From Anaerostipes amylophilus (GTDB lineage Bacteria > Bacillota > Clostridia > Lachnospirales > Lachnospiraceae), in the NCBI RefSeq assembly GCF_025567365.1, contig NZ_JAOQJG010000005.1:213054-277053 (forward strand): a stretch of DNA of 64,000 bases, given 5' to 3'. Positions 51,380-60,037 of this stretch are shown one piece after another. The position numbers and the translations under genes are program-made. Numbering within the stretch: the stretch's first letter is position 1; each line of letters begins with the position of its first letter. The notes under the pieces are model-generated. The model was given only the letters and a program-made list of their open reading frames with translations. It was not told where the DNA came from and made no database searches.

Positions 51380-53164
51380 TCATAGGTTGCTTTCGATGCG
51401 CTTTCTCAAAATGTCAAAACTACATGGGCCTGCATCTAAAATCTCTGTGTGGTATGCTTTCAAGTTATATTGTTTTCCTGCCTTGTTCTTATAATCTTTC
51501 AAAAGCTCACAAAACTCCTGATAACCAATGTAATAAGACAAATAATTTGCAGGATTCTCGATGATCATCTGAAATAGTTCATCTGCCTGAGACTTCTCCA
51601 TCCCAAATGATCTTAAATACGCTCTGACATCTTTCTTCTTCCATCCTTCATAATGAACTCCAAAATCGACTCTTGAACAAAGTGCCAGATTGTACTCGTA
51701 CATCTCCATATTCATCTGCTGATAAATATCGCCATATCCTTTGGCATCATTCATCATACTGTAACTAAAACCTTCCACATAAGCTGCATATCCTTCTGAA
51801 TATCCTGGATAATCAAGAATATAGCGTATCGGATCCTCACCTTTTGCCGCATAATAAACATTCTGATATAAATGCCCCGGATATCCCTCATGTGCTAAAG
51901 TCGGATACAACTCTGCAGTTTGTGCCTGATTTACATAAATCACATTCTCCTTGTAAGAATCGATTGCCGGCACCATATAGAACGCCGGACTAGTATATTC
52001 TTCCATGGTTTTGTGCACATATTTTATTTTACAGCTGACTTTTGGTGCCTTTGGATAATATTTTACCATCTTTTGCCTTAGTTTGTTAAGTACCTTTTGT
52101 GAATTTTGCACAATTTTAATATTTTTTTTAGATTTTCTATATCTATTTATGATATTAGGATACTTTTTTTGTAATTTTATAAGTTTTCGAAGACATTTTT
52201 CAATGGATTGGTCACTGATCTCAATCATTTCTTCCACTGTTTTATCTGATCCTGTCTTCTGTGCAACTAATGCTTTGTAATATTCTTTTCCATTTTTGTA
52301 GTAATACAGACCATTTTTATTTTGCCCATTTCCTTTTAGTGCTTGTAAATGAGAATATAATTTTTCGTAAGCTGGAATAACTTTTGTCCTTACTAGTTTC
52401 TTATTTTTCCTGCAGTATTTCTTTTTCTGTGATGCATTGATTCCTTTGATTTCTGCCATCCTTAAATTAAATGTTGCAACCAATATATTATTTTTATTTC
52501 GTTTTATAACGCTTTGAATCTGTTGCAATACTCCTCTTAGTGACTGATCTGATATAAATAAATTTCTCTTTACCTGTTCCTTACTATATTGGATCAATGA
52601 ATTAAAATATCCATCCAGTCCTTGTAATAATCGAAAATAACTTTTGATATCTTTTTCGTTTTTTAGACGATATTCACTTAATGTCAATAGAATCTGTACC
52701 TGCTGCCCAGACGTTTTTCCAAGGATTCTCTCATAATAAGGATACATGGACAGATTTTTCTGTCTTTTTAAGTAATCCAACAAAATCATATATGTATTTT
52801 GTTGTTTTTTCGTTAATTCCTTTTGTTTGATTTTTTTTAATTTCTCAAGTTCTCTTGAAATTCTAATCTTTTCATTCAATATATTTTTTTCATTCATCAC
52901 TGGGTAGAGATCTTGGGACTGTTTTACCCCATATTTTTCAGAATTTTCTAAAAGGTAGTGCTTTGTAATTTCATTTTCCGATGCACTTTCTCTAAAAAAT
53001 GTCGTAACATACTGGTTAAATGCTTCTTGTGATGTATTCTTTGTCTGATCTTTTTTCTCTTTGATCAGGCTGTAAACTCCAAGAAATATCAGACAAATTC
53101 CGATCATGATCAATTTTATTCTGACCTTTTTTAATCTTCCTTCCAATTCCGTTTCTCCCTCCAT
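51380..53164 (-). CDS. DUF885-family membrane-anchored metallopeptidase-like protein
   Basis: 594 residues. One N-terminal membrane anchor (about 17-35, IMIGICLIFLGVYSLI) precedes a helical Lys-rich body. The metal-binding region has TLAHEGYPGHLYQNVYY (HExxxGH), then EGYAAYVEGFS. Both are hallmarks of the DUF885 family, whose structure is related to zinc carboxypeptidases (M32-like). It is predicted to lie outside the membrane. The substrate is unknown. It is divergent from metG and followed by pckA after 16 bases. Confidence 0.85.
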   Translation of the reverse strand: MEGETELEGRLKKVRIKLIMIGICLIFLGVYSLIKEKKDQTKNTSQEAFNQYVTTFFRESASENEITKHYLLENSEKYGVKQSQDLYPVMNEKNILNEKIRISRELEKLKKIKQKELTKKQQNTYMILLDYLKRQKNLSMYPYYERILGKTSGQQVQILLTLSEYRLKNEKDIKSYFRLLQGLDGYFNSLIQYSKEQVKRNLFISDQSLRGVLQQIQSVIKRNKNNILVATFNLRMAEIKGINASQKKKYCRKNKKLVRTKVIPAYEKLYSHLQALKGNGQNKNGLYYYKNGKEYYKALVAQKTGSDKTVEEMIEISDQSIEKCLRKLIKLQKKYPNIINRYRKSKKNIKIVQNSQKVLNKLRQKMVKYYPKAPKVSCKIKYVHKTMEEYTSPAFYMVPAIDSYKENVIYVNQAQTAELYPTLAHEGYPGHLYQNVYYAAKGEDPIRYILDYPGYSEGYAAYVEGFSYSMMNDAKGYGDIYQQMNMEMYEYNLALCSRVDFGVHYEGWKKKDVRAYLRSFGMEKSQADELFQMIIENPANYLSYYIGYQEFCELLKDYKNKAGKQYNLKAYHTEILDAGPCSFDILRKRIESNL

Positions 53165-53204
53165 ATCACTGCCTGTTAATATCTTATTTTTTAAAGAAAA
53201 GAAA

Positions 53205-53233
53205 TAGACTATCCGCTAAAGATGTACTATAAT
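53205..53233 (+). promoter_or_regulatory. Promoter of metG
   Basis: -35 TAGACT (53205-53210), 17-base spacer, -10 TATAAT (53228-53233), about 34 bases before the ATG. There is no room for a T-box or SAM riboswitch. Confidence 0.6.
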
Positions 53234-53267
53234 TAAAAGGATAGAATCAAGAAATCGGAGGAGCACT

Positions 53268-55238
53268 ATGAGTAAGAAACCATATTATATTACGACTGCA
53301 ATTACTTATACTTCCGGAAAACCTCATATTGGTAACACATATGAGATTATCCTGGCAGACAGTATTGCTCGATATAAAAGAATGGAAGGCTATGACGTAT
53401 TTTTCCAGACAGGAACAGACGAACATGGTCAGAAAGTAGAATTAAAAGCAGAAGAAAAAGGTGTAACACCAAAAGAATTTGTTGATGATGTTGCTGGAGA
53501 GATCAAGAGAATCTGGGATCTTATGAATACTTCTTATGACCGCTTTATCAGAACTACTGATGAAGATCATGAGAAACAGGTTCAGAAGATCTTCAAGAAA
53601 TTATATGAACAGGGAGATATCTACAAAGGTGAATATGAAGGTTTATACTGCACACCTTGTGAATCTTTCTTTACAGAGAGCCAGTTAGTCGATGGTAAAT
53701 GTCCTGACTGCGGACGTCCAGTACAGCCTGCAAAAGAAGAAGCTTATTTCTTAAAATTAAGCAAATATGCAGACCGTCTGATCGAACACATCAATACACA
53801 TCCTGAATTTATTCAGCCAGAATCCCGTAAGAATGAGATGATGAATAACTTCCTTATTCCAGGACTTCAGGATCTGTGTGTTTCAAGAACATCATTTTCA
53901 TGGGGAATTCCAGTAGACTTTGATGAAGGTCACATCGTTTATGTATGGTTAGATGCATTAACAAACTATATCACAGGTATTGGTTATGACTGTGATGGAA
54001 ACAGTTCAGACAAATTTAACAAGTTCTGGCCTGCAGATCTTCACCTGATCGGTAAAGATATCATTCGTTTCCATACAATTTACTGGCCAATCATCTTGAT
54101 GGCACTGGATCTTCCACTTCCTAAACAGGTATTTGGACATCCTTGGTTACTTCAGGGCGATGGTAAGATGAGTAAATCTAAAGGTAATGTTTTATACGCT
54201 GATGATCTGGTTGACTTCTTCGGAGTTGACGCAGTTCGTTACTTCGTTCTTCATGAAATGCCTTTCGAACGAGATGGTGTGATTTCATGGGAATTAATGA
54301 TCGAGCGTATGAACTCTGACCTTGCCAATATCCTTGGTAACCTTGTCAATCGTACAATCTCTATGTCCAACAAATATTTTGGCGGAATCGTAGAAGACAA
54401 GGGTGTTGTCGGAGATTATGATGATGATCTGAAAGCCGTTGTAACAGGTACAAGAGATAAAGTTGCTGAGAAGATGGCTGACCTTCGTGTTGCAGATGCA
54501 ATAACTGAGATCTTTAACCTATTCCGCCGCTGCAACCGTTACATCGATGAAACAATGCCTTGGGTATTAGCAAAAGACGAAGCTTCTAAAGACCGTCTTG
54601 CAACTGTTTTATACAACCTTGTAGAGGGAATTACAATTGGTGCATCTTTATTATCATCATATATGCCAGAGACATCTGAGAAGATCTTTGCTCAGTTAAA
54701 TACATCTATGGTTGAATTTGATAACCTTGCAACATTCGGAAACTACAAGAGTGGTACAAAAGTAACGGAAAAACCTCAGATCTTATTTGCAAGATTAGAC
54801 GAGAAAGAAGTTATGGAGAAAGCCAAAGTCTTAATGGAGAAACAGGCTGCTTCTGTGAAAGCTGCAAATGCTGCCATCGAAGAAGATACTGTTATTGACA
54901 TTGAACCAAAAGATGAGATCACTTTTGATGATTTCACAAAGATGCAATTCCAGGTTGGTGAGATCATTGCCTGTGAAGAAGTAAAGAAATCAAAGAAACT
55001 TCTTTGCTCTCAGGTTAAGATTGGAAATCAGGTAAAACAGATCGTTTCTGGTATCAAAGCTTACTACAAACCAGAAGATATGGTTGGTAAAAAAGTTATG
55101 GTACTTGTAAACTTAAAACCAGCCAAATTAGCAGGAGTTCTTTCCGAAGGAATGCTTCTTTGCGCAGAAAATGAAAAGGGTGAATTAGCCCTTGTGACAC
55201 CAGATAAAGATATGCCAGCAGGTGCTGAAATTTGTTAA
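53268..55238 (+). CDS. metG: Methionyl-tRNA synthetase
   Basis: 656 residues. The catalytic Rossmann fold has the HIGH variant HIGN (KPHIGNTYEI) near residue 20. Zinc cysteines are in CTPCES and C-P-D-C-G-R-P (about 130-150). KMSKS is in GKMSKSKGNV (about 300). The C-terminal tRNA-binding (EMAP/OB) domain is at about 550-656, with FQVGEIIACEEVKKSKKLL. GGAGG precedes the ATG. It lies upstream of abrB, as in B. subtilis. Confidence 0.97.
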   Translation: MSKKPYYITTAITYTSGKPHIGNTYEIILADSIARYKRMEGYDVFFQTGTDEHGQKVELKAEEKGVTPKEFVDDVAGEIKRIWDLMNTSYDRFIRTTDEDHEKQVQKIFKKLYEQGDIYKGEYEGLYCTPCESFFTESQLVDGKCPDCGRPVQPAKEEAYFLKLSKYADRLIEHINTHPEFIQPESRKNEMMNNFLIPGLQDLCVSRTSFSWGIPVDFDEGHIVYVWLDALTNYITGIGYDCDGNSSDKFNKFWPADLHLIGKDIIRFHTIYWPIILMALDLPLPKQVFGHPWLLQGDGKMSKSKGNVLYADDLVDFFGVDAVRYFVLHEMPFERDGVISWELMIERMNSDLANILGNLVNRTISMSNKYFGGIVEDKGVVGDYDDDLKAVVTGTRDKVAEKMADLRVADAITEIFNLFRRCNRYIDETMPWVLAKDEASKDRLATVLYNLVEGITIGASLLSSYMPETSEKIFAQLNTSMVEFDNLATFGNYKSGTKVTEKPQILFARLDEKEVMEKAKVLMEKQAASVKAANAAIEEDTVIDIEPKDEITFDDFTKMQFQVGEIIACEEVKKSKKLLCSQVKIGNQVKQIVSGIKAYYKPEDMVGKKVMVLVNLKPAKLAGVLSEGMLLCAENEKGELALVTPDKDMPAGAEIC

Positions 55239-55279
55239 TTTTACTTACTTGTTCATTAAATTTTAGATAAATAAATAAA

Positions 55280-55308
55280 TTGACAACCAGATTTTGGTAT
55301 GCTATGGT
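55280..55308 (+). promoter_or_regulatory. Promoter of the abrB-like gene
   Basis: -35 TTGACA (55280-55285), 17-base spacer, -10 TATGGT (55303-55308). Confidence 0.7.
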
Positions 55309-55349
55309 TTAGTTATAAAATGATTGAAGACAATTAAGGAGGTTTACAC

Positions 55350-55619
55350 ATGAAAAGTACAGGCATTGTAAGAAGGCTTGACGAACTTGGAAGAATTACT
55401 TTACCGATCGAATTACGTCGTAACTTTGATGTGAACGAGCGCGATCCTCTTGAAATATTTGTAGATGATGACAAGATTATTTTAAAAAAATATAATCCTG
55501 CAGATATTTTTACTGGAGAAGATATGGATGATCTGATCGACTACAAAGGAAAGAAAGTCTCAAGAAAATCTATTATCGAATTAGCTAAGCTTGCAGGATT
55601 CGAAATTACTGAAGCATAA
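55350..55619 (+). CDS. abrB: AbrB/SpoVT-type DNA-binding regulator
   Basis: 89 residues. The swapped-hairpin DNA-binding domain (about 1-50) has GIVRRLDELGRITLPIELRR, then E-R-D-P-L-E-I-F-V-D-D-D-K-I-I-L-K-K-Y. The C-terminal ~40 residues are likely the multimerisation part. In Bacillus AbrB controls transition-state genes; here only family-level function is claimed. AGGAGG precedes the ATG. It is ended by the hairpin at 55648-55683. Confidence 0.93.
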   Translation: MKSTGIVRRLDELGRITLPIELRRNFDVNERDPLEIFVDDDKIILKKYNPADIFTGEDMDDLIDYKGKKVSRKSIIELAKLAGFEITEA

Positions 55620-55647
55620 TTTTTGAATCAAACAATAAATATAAGAA

Positions 55648-55683
55648 AGGCTGTCGTATTAATAACAACTAATACGACAGCCT
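55648..55683 (+). terminator. Terminator of abrB
   Basis: Perfect 14-bp stem (AGGCTGTCGTATTA / TAATACGACAGCCT) followed by ATTTTCATT, 28 bases past the stop. Confidence 0.8.
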
Positions 55684-55733
55684 ATTTTCATTCATATTGT
55701 AATGCTCTTATTTTTACAAAGGAAGGTGTTCTT

Positions 55734-55859
55734 ATGGGAATTACTATAAATTGGCTGCTACATAAAAGTACACTTAAAAATTTAAAAATACTACTTTCCG
55801 TAGTTTTAACCGGTGGCGTACTGCGATCCTTTCTTCTTTTGGCTATGATCCTCATATAA
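55734..55859 (+). CDS. Small hydrophobic peptide, unknown (41 residues)
   Basis: ATG 55734 has GGAAGG 8 bases upstream. The product begins MGITINWLLHKSTLKNLK and then has one hydrophobic segment of ~20 residues ending SFLLLAMILI. It lies just after the abrB terminator and is followed within 15 bases by a second small start. This is the style of small membrane peptides or toxin-like peptides, but I cannot name a family, and an accidental frame is possible. Confidence 0.35.
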   Translation: MGITINWLLHKSTLKNLKILLSVVLTGGVLRSFLLLAMILI

Positions 55860-55874
55860 AGGAGGAGCCCTACC

Positions 55875-56036
55875 ATGAAAAAGAAGATCAAAGAGCTACG
55901 CGAAAAATATATTTTAAATCCTGCCCACTTTTATGTGGGATATTTTTCTTTTATTCCTCTTCCAATAACTGCTGATAGATTTCTCTTTTACCAACACCCC
56001 GATCTTTTGCTACCAATTTCATCGCTTCCTTCTTAG
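55875..56036 (+). pseudogene. Possible truncated small ORF
   Basis: ATG 55875 has a strong AAGGAGGAG 8 bases upstream and opens MKKKIKELREKYILNPAHF. The frame then passes through a hairpin with a T-rich tail (55922-55951) and into the antisense of rsmI. The good start and the bad ending suggest the remnant of a longer small gene. The family is not recognised. Confidence 0.3.
55922..55951 (+). terminator. Weak terminator after the small ORFs
   Basis: 5-bp stem CCCAC / GTGGG with loop TTTTAT, followed by ATATTTTTCTTTT on the plus strand. Confidence 0.5.
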
Positions 56037-56796
56037 AATGTCCCTGGTCCATATAATGTTTCATATGATCTTGCAATGGAATCTTTAAAAATTCTTCCTG
56101 ACTTTCTTCTTTTAATTCTTTGAAAGATTTTCCCTCTATGATCATCACACATTCGCCTTTTGGTGGGTTTTCTCTATGGTAGGCAAGGATTTCACTCAGT
56201 GTGGATTTAAAAACGCTCTCATGCTTCTTCGTGAGCTCTCGGCATAGTGTCATAGCTCTGTCTCCAAGCACTTCGTACAGTTCTTCTAATGTTCTTACAA
56301 GACGATGCGGTGCTTCATAGATAATCATCGTTCTTGTCTCATTTTCCAGAGAATCAAGAATCTGTTTTCTCTCTTTTTTATCTGCCGGAAGAAATGCTTC
56401 AAAACAAAATCTTCTTGTTGGCTGCCCAGAAATGATCAATGCATTGATCAATGCACATGCCCCTGGTAAGGCTGTCACTGTGATTCCTGCTTCGTGACAC
56501 TGTCTCACCAACTCTTCTCCCGGATCTGAGATTCCTGGTGTTCCTGCATCTGTGATCAGTGCAATATTTTTTCCTTCCTGCAATTGCTTTACAAGCACTT
56601 TTGCTTTCTCCACACGATTATACTCATGATAACTTGTCATTTTCGTCTTAATCTCAAAATGATTTAATAATTTGATGCTGTGTCTCGTATCTTCTGCTGC
56701 GATCAGATCAACTTCTTTTAATGTATTGATCACACGAAAAGTAATGTCTTCGAGATTACCAATCGGTGTCGCACACAGATATAATGTTCCACTCAT
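55951..56796 (-). CDS. rsmI: 16S rRNA (cytidine1402-2'-O)-methyltransferase
   Basis: 281 residues of tetrapyrrole-methylase type. GTLYLCATPIGNLEDITFR, then A-E-D-T-R-H-S, G-T-P-G-I-S-D-P-G-E and P-P-H-R-L are the family patterns. It is the last gene of the operon decarboxylase-tmk-holB-ricT-trmN6-rsmI, 2 bases after trmN6. Confidence 0.95.
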   Translation of the reverse strand: MSGTLYLCATPIGNLEDITFRVINTLKEVDLIAAEDTRHSIKLLNHFEIKTKMTSYHEYNRVEKAKVLVKQLQEGKNIALITDAGTPGISDPGEELVRQCHEAGITVTALPGACALINALIISGQPTRRFCFEAFLPADKKERKQILDSLENETRTMIIYEAPHRLVRTLEELYEVLGDRAMTLCRELTKKHESVFKSTLSEILAYHRENPPKGECVMIIEGKSFKELKEESQEEFLKIPLQDHMKHYMDQGHSKKEAMKLVAKDRGVGKREIYQQLLEEE

Positions 56797-56798
56797 AC

Positions 56799-57533
56799 TT
56801 ATTCCTCCGGATTCATTCCATAAATCTTATAAATTTCTTCTGTATATTTTCCTTCTTTTTCATAGACGATCAATGGAGGCTCTACCGTCATTCTTGACTT
56901 TCCACCTTTTACTGCTTCTAACAGAAATATATTCGGTTCTTTATCGATATATGGATGCACAAAACGAATTCTTTTAGGCTCCAATCCATCTTTTGACAAC
57001 TGGCATAAAATTTCTGATAAACGAAATGTCCTGTGTACCAGAAATAATTTTCCTTTATTCTTTAAAAGCTTCTTCGCTGCTGCCGTAATATCCGCAAATG
57101 TACACAAAATCTCATGTCTTGCGATTGCTTTTGTCTCGGACGGATTCTTAAGTCCATGCTGCCCAATCATATATGGCGGATTCGATGTGATCGTATCAAA
57201 ACTGTCATGTGAAAAAATCGCAGAAGCTTCTTTGATATCACCCTCCACGATCTCTATCTTATCTTCCAAATGATTTAATTTGACACTTCTTGCCGCCATC
57301 TCAGCCATCTCTGACTGTATCTCAAGCCCTGTAAGATGAGCAGCATTACTCTTTGCTTCCATCAAAATGGGAAGGATTCCAGTCCCCGTACCAAGATCCA
57401 GAACTCTCCCACCATTCTTAACTTGTGCAAAATCAGATAAAAGAACTGCATCCATTCCAAAACAAAATCCTTGTTCTTTCTGAATGATCTGATAACCATT
57501 GATCCCAAGATTATCAATTCTTTCTTTTTCCAT
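56799..57533 (-). CDS. trmN6: tRNA1(Val) (adenine37-N6)-methyltransferase
   Basis: 244 residues (YabB of B. subtilis). The Rossmann SAM site VLDLGTGTGILPILM (about 45-58) is followed by the adenine-N6 motif SNPPYM (about 118) and V-H-R-T-F-R-L. The start overlaps the end of ricT by 20 bases, showing coupled translation. Confidence 0.9.
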   Translation of the reverse strand: MEKERIDNLGINGYQIIQKEQGFCFGMDAVLLSDFAQVKNGGRVLDLGTGTGILPILMEAKSNAAHLTGLEIQSEMAEMAARSVKLNHLEDKIEIVEGDIKEASAIFSHDSFDTITSNPPYMIGQHGLKNPSETKAIARHEILCTFADITAAAKKLLKNKGKLFLVHRTFRLSEILCQLSKDGLEPKRIRFVHPYIDKEPNIFLLEAVKGGKSRMTVEPPLIVYEKEGKYTEEIYKIYGMNPEE

Positions 57534-58416
57534 GTCCTTTATTACATCCTTGATTCTTATTATTGCATCCTTTGCTGCAGCCTTGACATCCCTGTGGTTT
57601 CTTCTTTCTCATCACAAGATCATCAATCTTATATTCCTGAATTTCTTTATCTCCATTCTCATCTTCAACGATCAGTTTTACCTTTTGTCGAAGGACATCA
57701 ACTCTCTGCACTTCCCCAAATACGCCATCTTTTGTCTTTAATTTCTCACCAATATTTGGAAGTTTACTGTTTAAATATTCGTAAGTTTCCTGTTCATTCT
57801 TAAGACAGCACATTAATCTTCCACAAACTCCTGAAATCTTTGTTGGATTCAAAGAAAGATTCTGTTCTTTTGCCATTTTAATGGAAACAGGTGCAAACTC
57901 TGATAAAAATGTATTACAGCATAACTTTCTTCCACAGATTCCCATTCCACCGAGCATCTTAGCTTCATCTCTAACACCAATCTGTCTTAATTCAATTCTT
58001 GTTCTAAACACTGCTGCCAGATCCTTTACAAGTTCACGGAAATCAACTCGTCCATCTGCTGTAAAATAAAACAGAACTTTATTATTATCAAATGTATATT
58101 CTGTTGATACCAACTTCATATCAAGGTTATGTTCTTTGATCTTCTCTAAACAAATCTGATATGCTTCTTTTTCTTTCTCCCTGTTCTTCTCTGCTCTTTC
58201 TTCGTCTTCTTTGGTTGCGATTCTTAAAACAGGTTTTAATTCATCTCCAATGCATTTTTCCTTTACCTGTCTTCTCTCAGAAACGACGGATCCAAATTCA
58301 ATTCCTCGGGCAGTTTCCACGATGACATGATCTCCCGACCTCACCTGAAATTCTTTTGGATCAAAGAAATATATCTTTCCTGCAGTACGAAATCGCACTC
58401 CAACTACTTCTACCAT
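57514..58416 (-). CDS. ricT: RicT/YaaT (PSP1-domain) regulator of RNA processing
   Basis: 300 residues. The PSP1 domain (about 60-145) is followed by the Cys-rich core GGMGICGRKLCCNTF and then K-I-S-G-V-C-G-R-L-M-C-C-L, all as in YaaT/RicT. That protein forms a complex that binds Fe-S clusters and assists RNase Y and sporulation in B. subtilis. The C-terminal tail is Cys/Gly/Lys/Gln-rich (CQGCSKGCNNKNQGCNKGH), an extra metal-binding-looking extension. It overlaps holB by 7 bases. Confidence 0.92.
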   Translation of the reverse strand: MVEVVGVRFRTAGKIYFFDPKEFQVRSGDHVIVETARGIEFGSVVSERRQVKEKCIGDELKPVLRIATKEDEERAEKNREKEKEAYQICLEKIKEHNLDMKLVSTEYTFDNNKVLFYFTADGRVDFRELVKDLAAVFRTRIELRQIGVRDEAKMLGGMGICGRKLCCNTFLSEFAPVSIKMAKEQNLSLNPTKISGVCGRLMCCLKNEQETYEYLNSKLPNIGEKLKTKDGVFGEVQRVDVLRQKVKLIVEDENGDKEIQEYKIDDLVMRKKKPQGCQGCSKGCNNKNQGCNKGHGKRKN

Positions 58417-59402
58417 ACTTTACCATTCTCCTTTATCGTCACGAGCAACATTTCAATTGCCACTTCAAAATTAACATTCGCGATTAGTCGTCTTCTAGCC
58501 TTCTCAACTTCATCAAGAATATGACTGATTCCTTCAAATGAAATATAAATCTCCTGATCTTTTAACTGGCGGTATTTATCTTTAAATACCAGCTGATTTA
58601 GTGATCCTGTTGTCTTAAGAATCAGCATATCACGATACCATACCATAATTATATCAAGGAAATCATAAATCTCATTCTTATATTTTGTCAGACTCTTAGC
58701 ATAAGATACAACTTCATAGATTTCCATACTCTTCATATGTGTAATGACATTCATCGTATCATTTAACATATCTTTAAATTCTTCTGTCTCTAATACATGA
58801 AGTGCACGTCCAATATTTCCAAGTGAAAATGCTGCTGCAAATGCGATATCTGCATGACTTGCCCCTGTATTTGCCTTCAGATAATCTTCAATCTCATTCT
58901 CTCGGACACTTCCAAGTGTCATGGATACGCATCTTGACAGAATCGTATCTAACAGTCTGTCTTTATTATTTGTTAACAAAAAGATTACTGCATATGCAGG
59001 TGGTTCTTCCAAAGTCTTTAATAAAGCATTCTGGGCTCCTGCATTCATACGGTCTGCATCATCAATGATATAAATCTTATAATCACCACTATAAGGTTTG
59101 ATATCGATTGTTTCATTGATTCCTTTTCGAATGTCATCAACACGAATTTCATACTTTTCATGAGTAATATAAATGACATCTGGATGATTTAATGAATCTA
59201 CCTGCTTACATGCTGCACATTCACCACATCCATCTTTGTGTTCACACAGAAGTGCCTTTGCAACTGCCTTTGCGATCATCATCTTTCCGCTTCCATCTTC
59301 ACCACTTAATAAATAAGCGTGGGAAACCTTTCCCGTCTTGATTGCTTCTTCAAAATGAGAAATTATTTTTTTATGTCCTATAATTGCATCAAAACTCTTC
59401 AT
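58410..59402 (-). CDS. holB: DNA polymerase III delta' subunit
   Basis: Clamp-loader subunit. 330 residues. AAA+ motif LLSGEDGSGKMMIAKAVA holds the P-loop. The zinc cysteines CEHKDGCGECAAC lie at about 54-66. Walker B-like IYIIDDADRMNAGAQNALLK and the SRC motif LDTILSRC follow. It lies between tmk (6 bases) and ricT (overlap). Confidence 0.94.
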   Translation of the reverse strand: MKSFDAIIGHKKIISHFEEAIKTGKVSHAYLLSGEDGSGKMMIAKAVAKALLCEHKDGCGECAACKQVDSLNHPDVIYITHEKYEIRVDDIRKGINETIDIKPYSGDYKIYIIDDADRMNAGAQNALLKTLEEPPAYAVIFLLTNNKDRLLDTILSRCVSMTLGSVRENEIEDYLKANTGASHADIAFAAAFSLGNIGRALHVLETEEFKDMLNDTMNVITHMKSMEIYEVVSYAKSLTKYKNEIYDFLDIIMVWYRDMLILKTTGSLNQLVFKDKYRQLKDQEIYISFEGISHILDEVEKARRRLIANVNFEVAIEMLLVTIKENGKVW

Positions 59403-59408
59403 ACTACA

Positions 59409-60035
59409 TCACCCTTTACCATGAAATTTTTTGTTGACCTGTGAAACGATCTGCTGATGAATCTCTTCAATCGGCAGGTTTCCGTCAACGGTGTAGATTC
59501 TCTCTGGATGCAGACTTGCAAGCTGTCTGTATCCTTCAACAACCTTCTTGTGAAAATCAATTGTCTCGCTTTCCATTCGATCAAGTTCTGCTTGTTTTTT
59601 CTTCCTTGAAATACCGGCTTCTGCATCCAGATCGATCATAATCGTCAGATCTGGCATCGTATCTCCAATTGCGAACTGATTTACTTCATAAACAAGATCA
59701 ATTCCCATTCCTCTGGCAATCCCCTGATAAACTGCGGAAGATTCTACAAAACGATCACAGATCACAATCTTCCCATCTTCTAATGCCGGACGAATGACTT
59801 CTTCGATCAATTGAGCTCTGGCAGCTGCATAAAGCAGTAATTCTGTCATATGCCCCATCTCAGTGAATTCTTTGTTAAGGATCACATTCCTTACTGCTTC
59901 ACTGATGGGAGTTCCGCCAGGTTCCCTACATACTATTATATCATAACCTTTAGCAGATAAGTAGTCTCTTAGTAATTCAATTTGTGTTGTTTTTCCAGCT
60001 CCATCTGGTCCTTCAACGGTCAAAAATAATCCCAT
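59409..60035 (-). CDS. tmk: Thymidylate kinase
   Basis: Phosphorylates dTMP to dTDP. 208 residues. The P-loop VEGPDGAGKTTQIE is followed by DRFVESSAVYQGIARGMG and the LID region A-G-I-S-R-K-K-K-Q-A. The frame begins MGLFLTV. It lies 2 bases after the decarboxylase-family gene. Confidence 0.96.
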   Translation of the reverse strand: MGLFLTVEGPDGAGKTTQIELLRDYLSAKGYDIIVCREPGGTPISEAVRNVILNKEFTEMGHMTELLLYAAARAQLIEEVIRPALEDGKIVICDRFVESSAVYQGIARGMGIDLVYEVNQFAIGDTMPDLTIMIDLDAEAGISRKKKQAELDRMESETIDFHKKVVEGYRQLASLHPERIYTVDGNLPIEEIHQQIVSQVNKKFHGKG

Positions 60036-60037
60036 GT

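Noticed and set aside
53165..53267. T-box or SAM riboswitch before metG
   Set aside because: Only about 100 bases, and they hold a plain promoter with no room for the structure.
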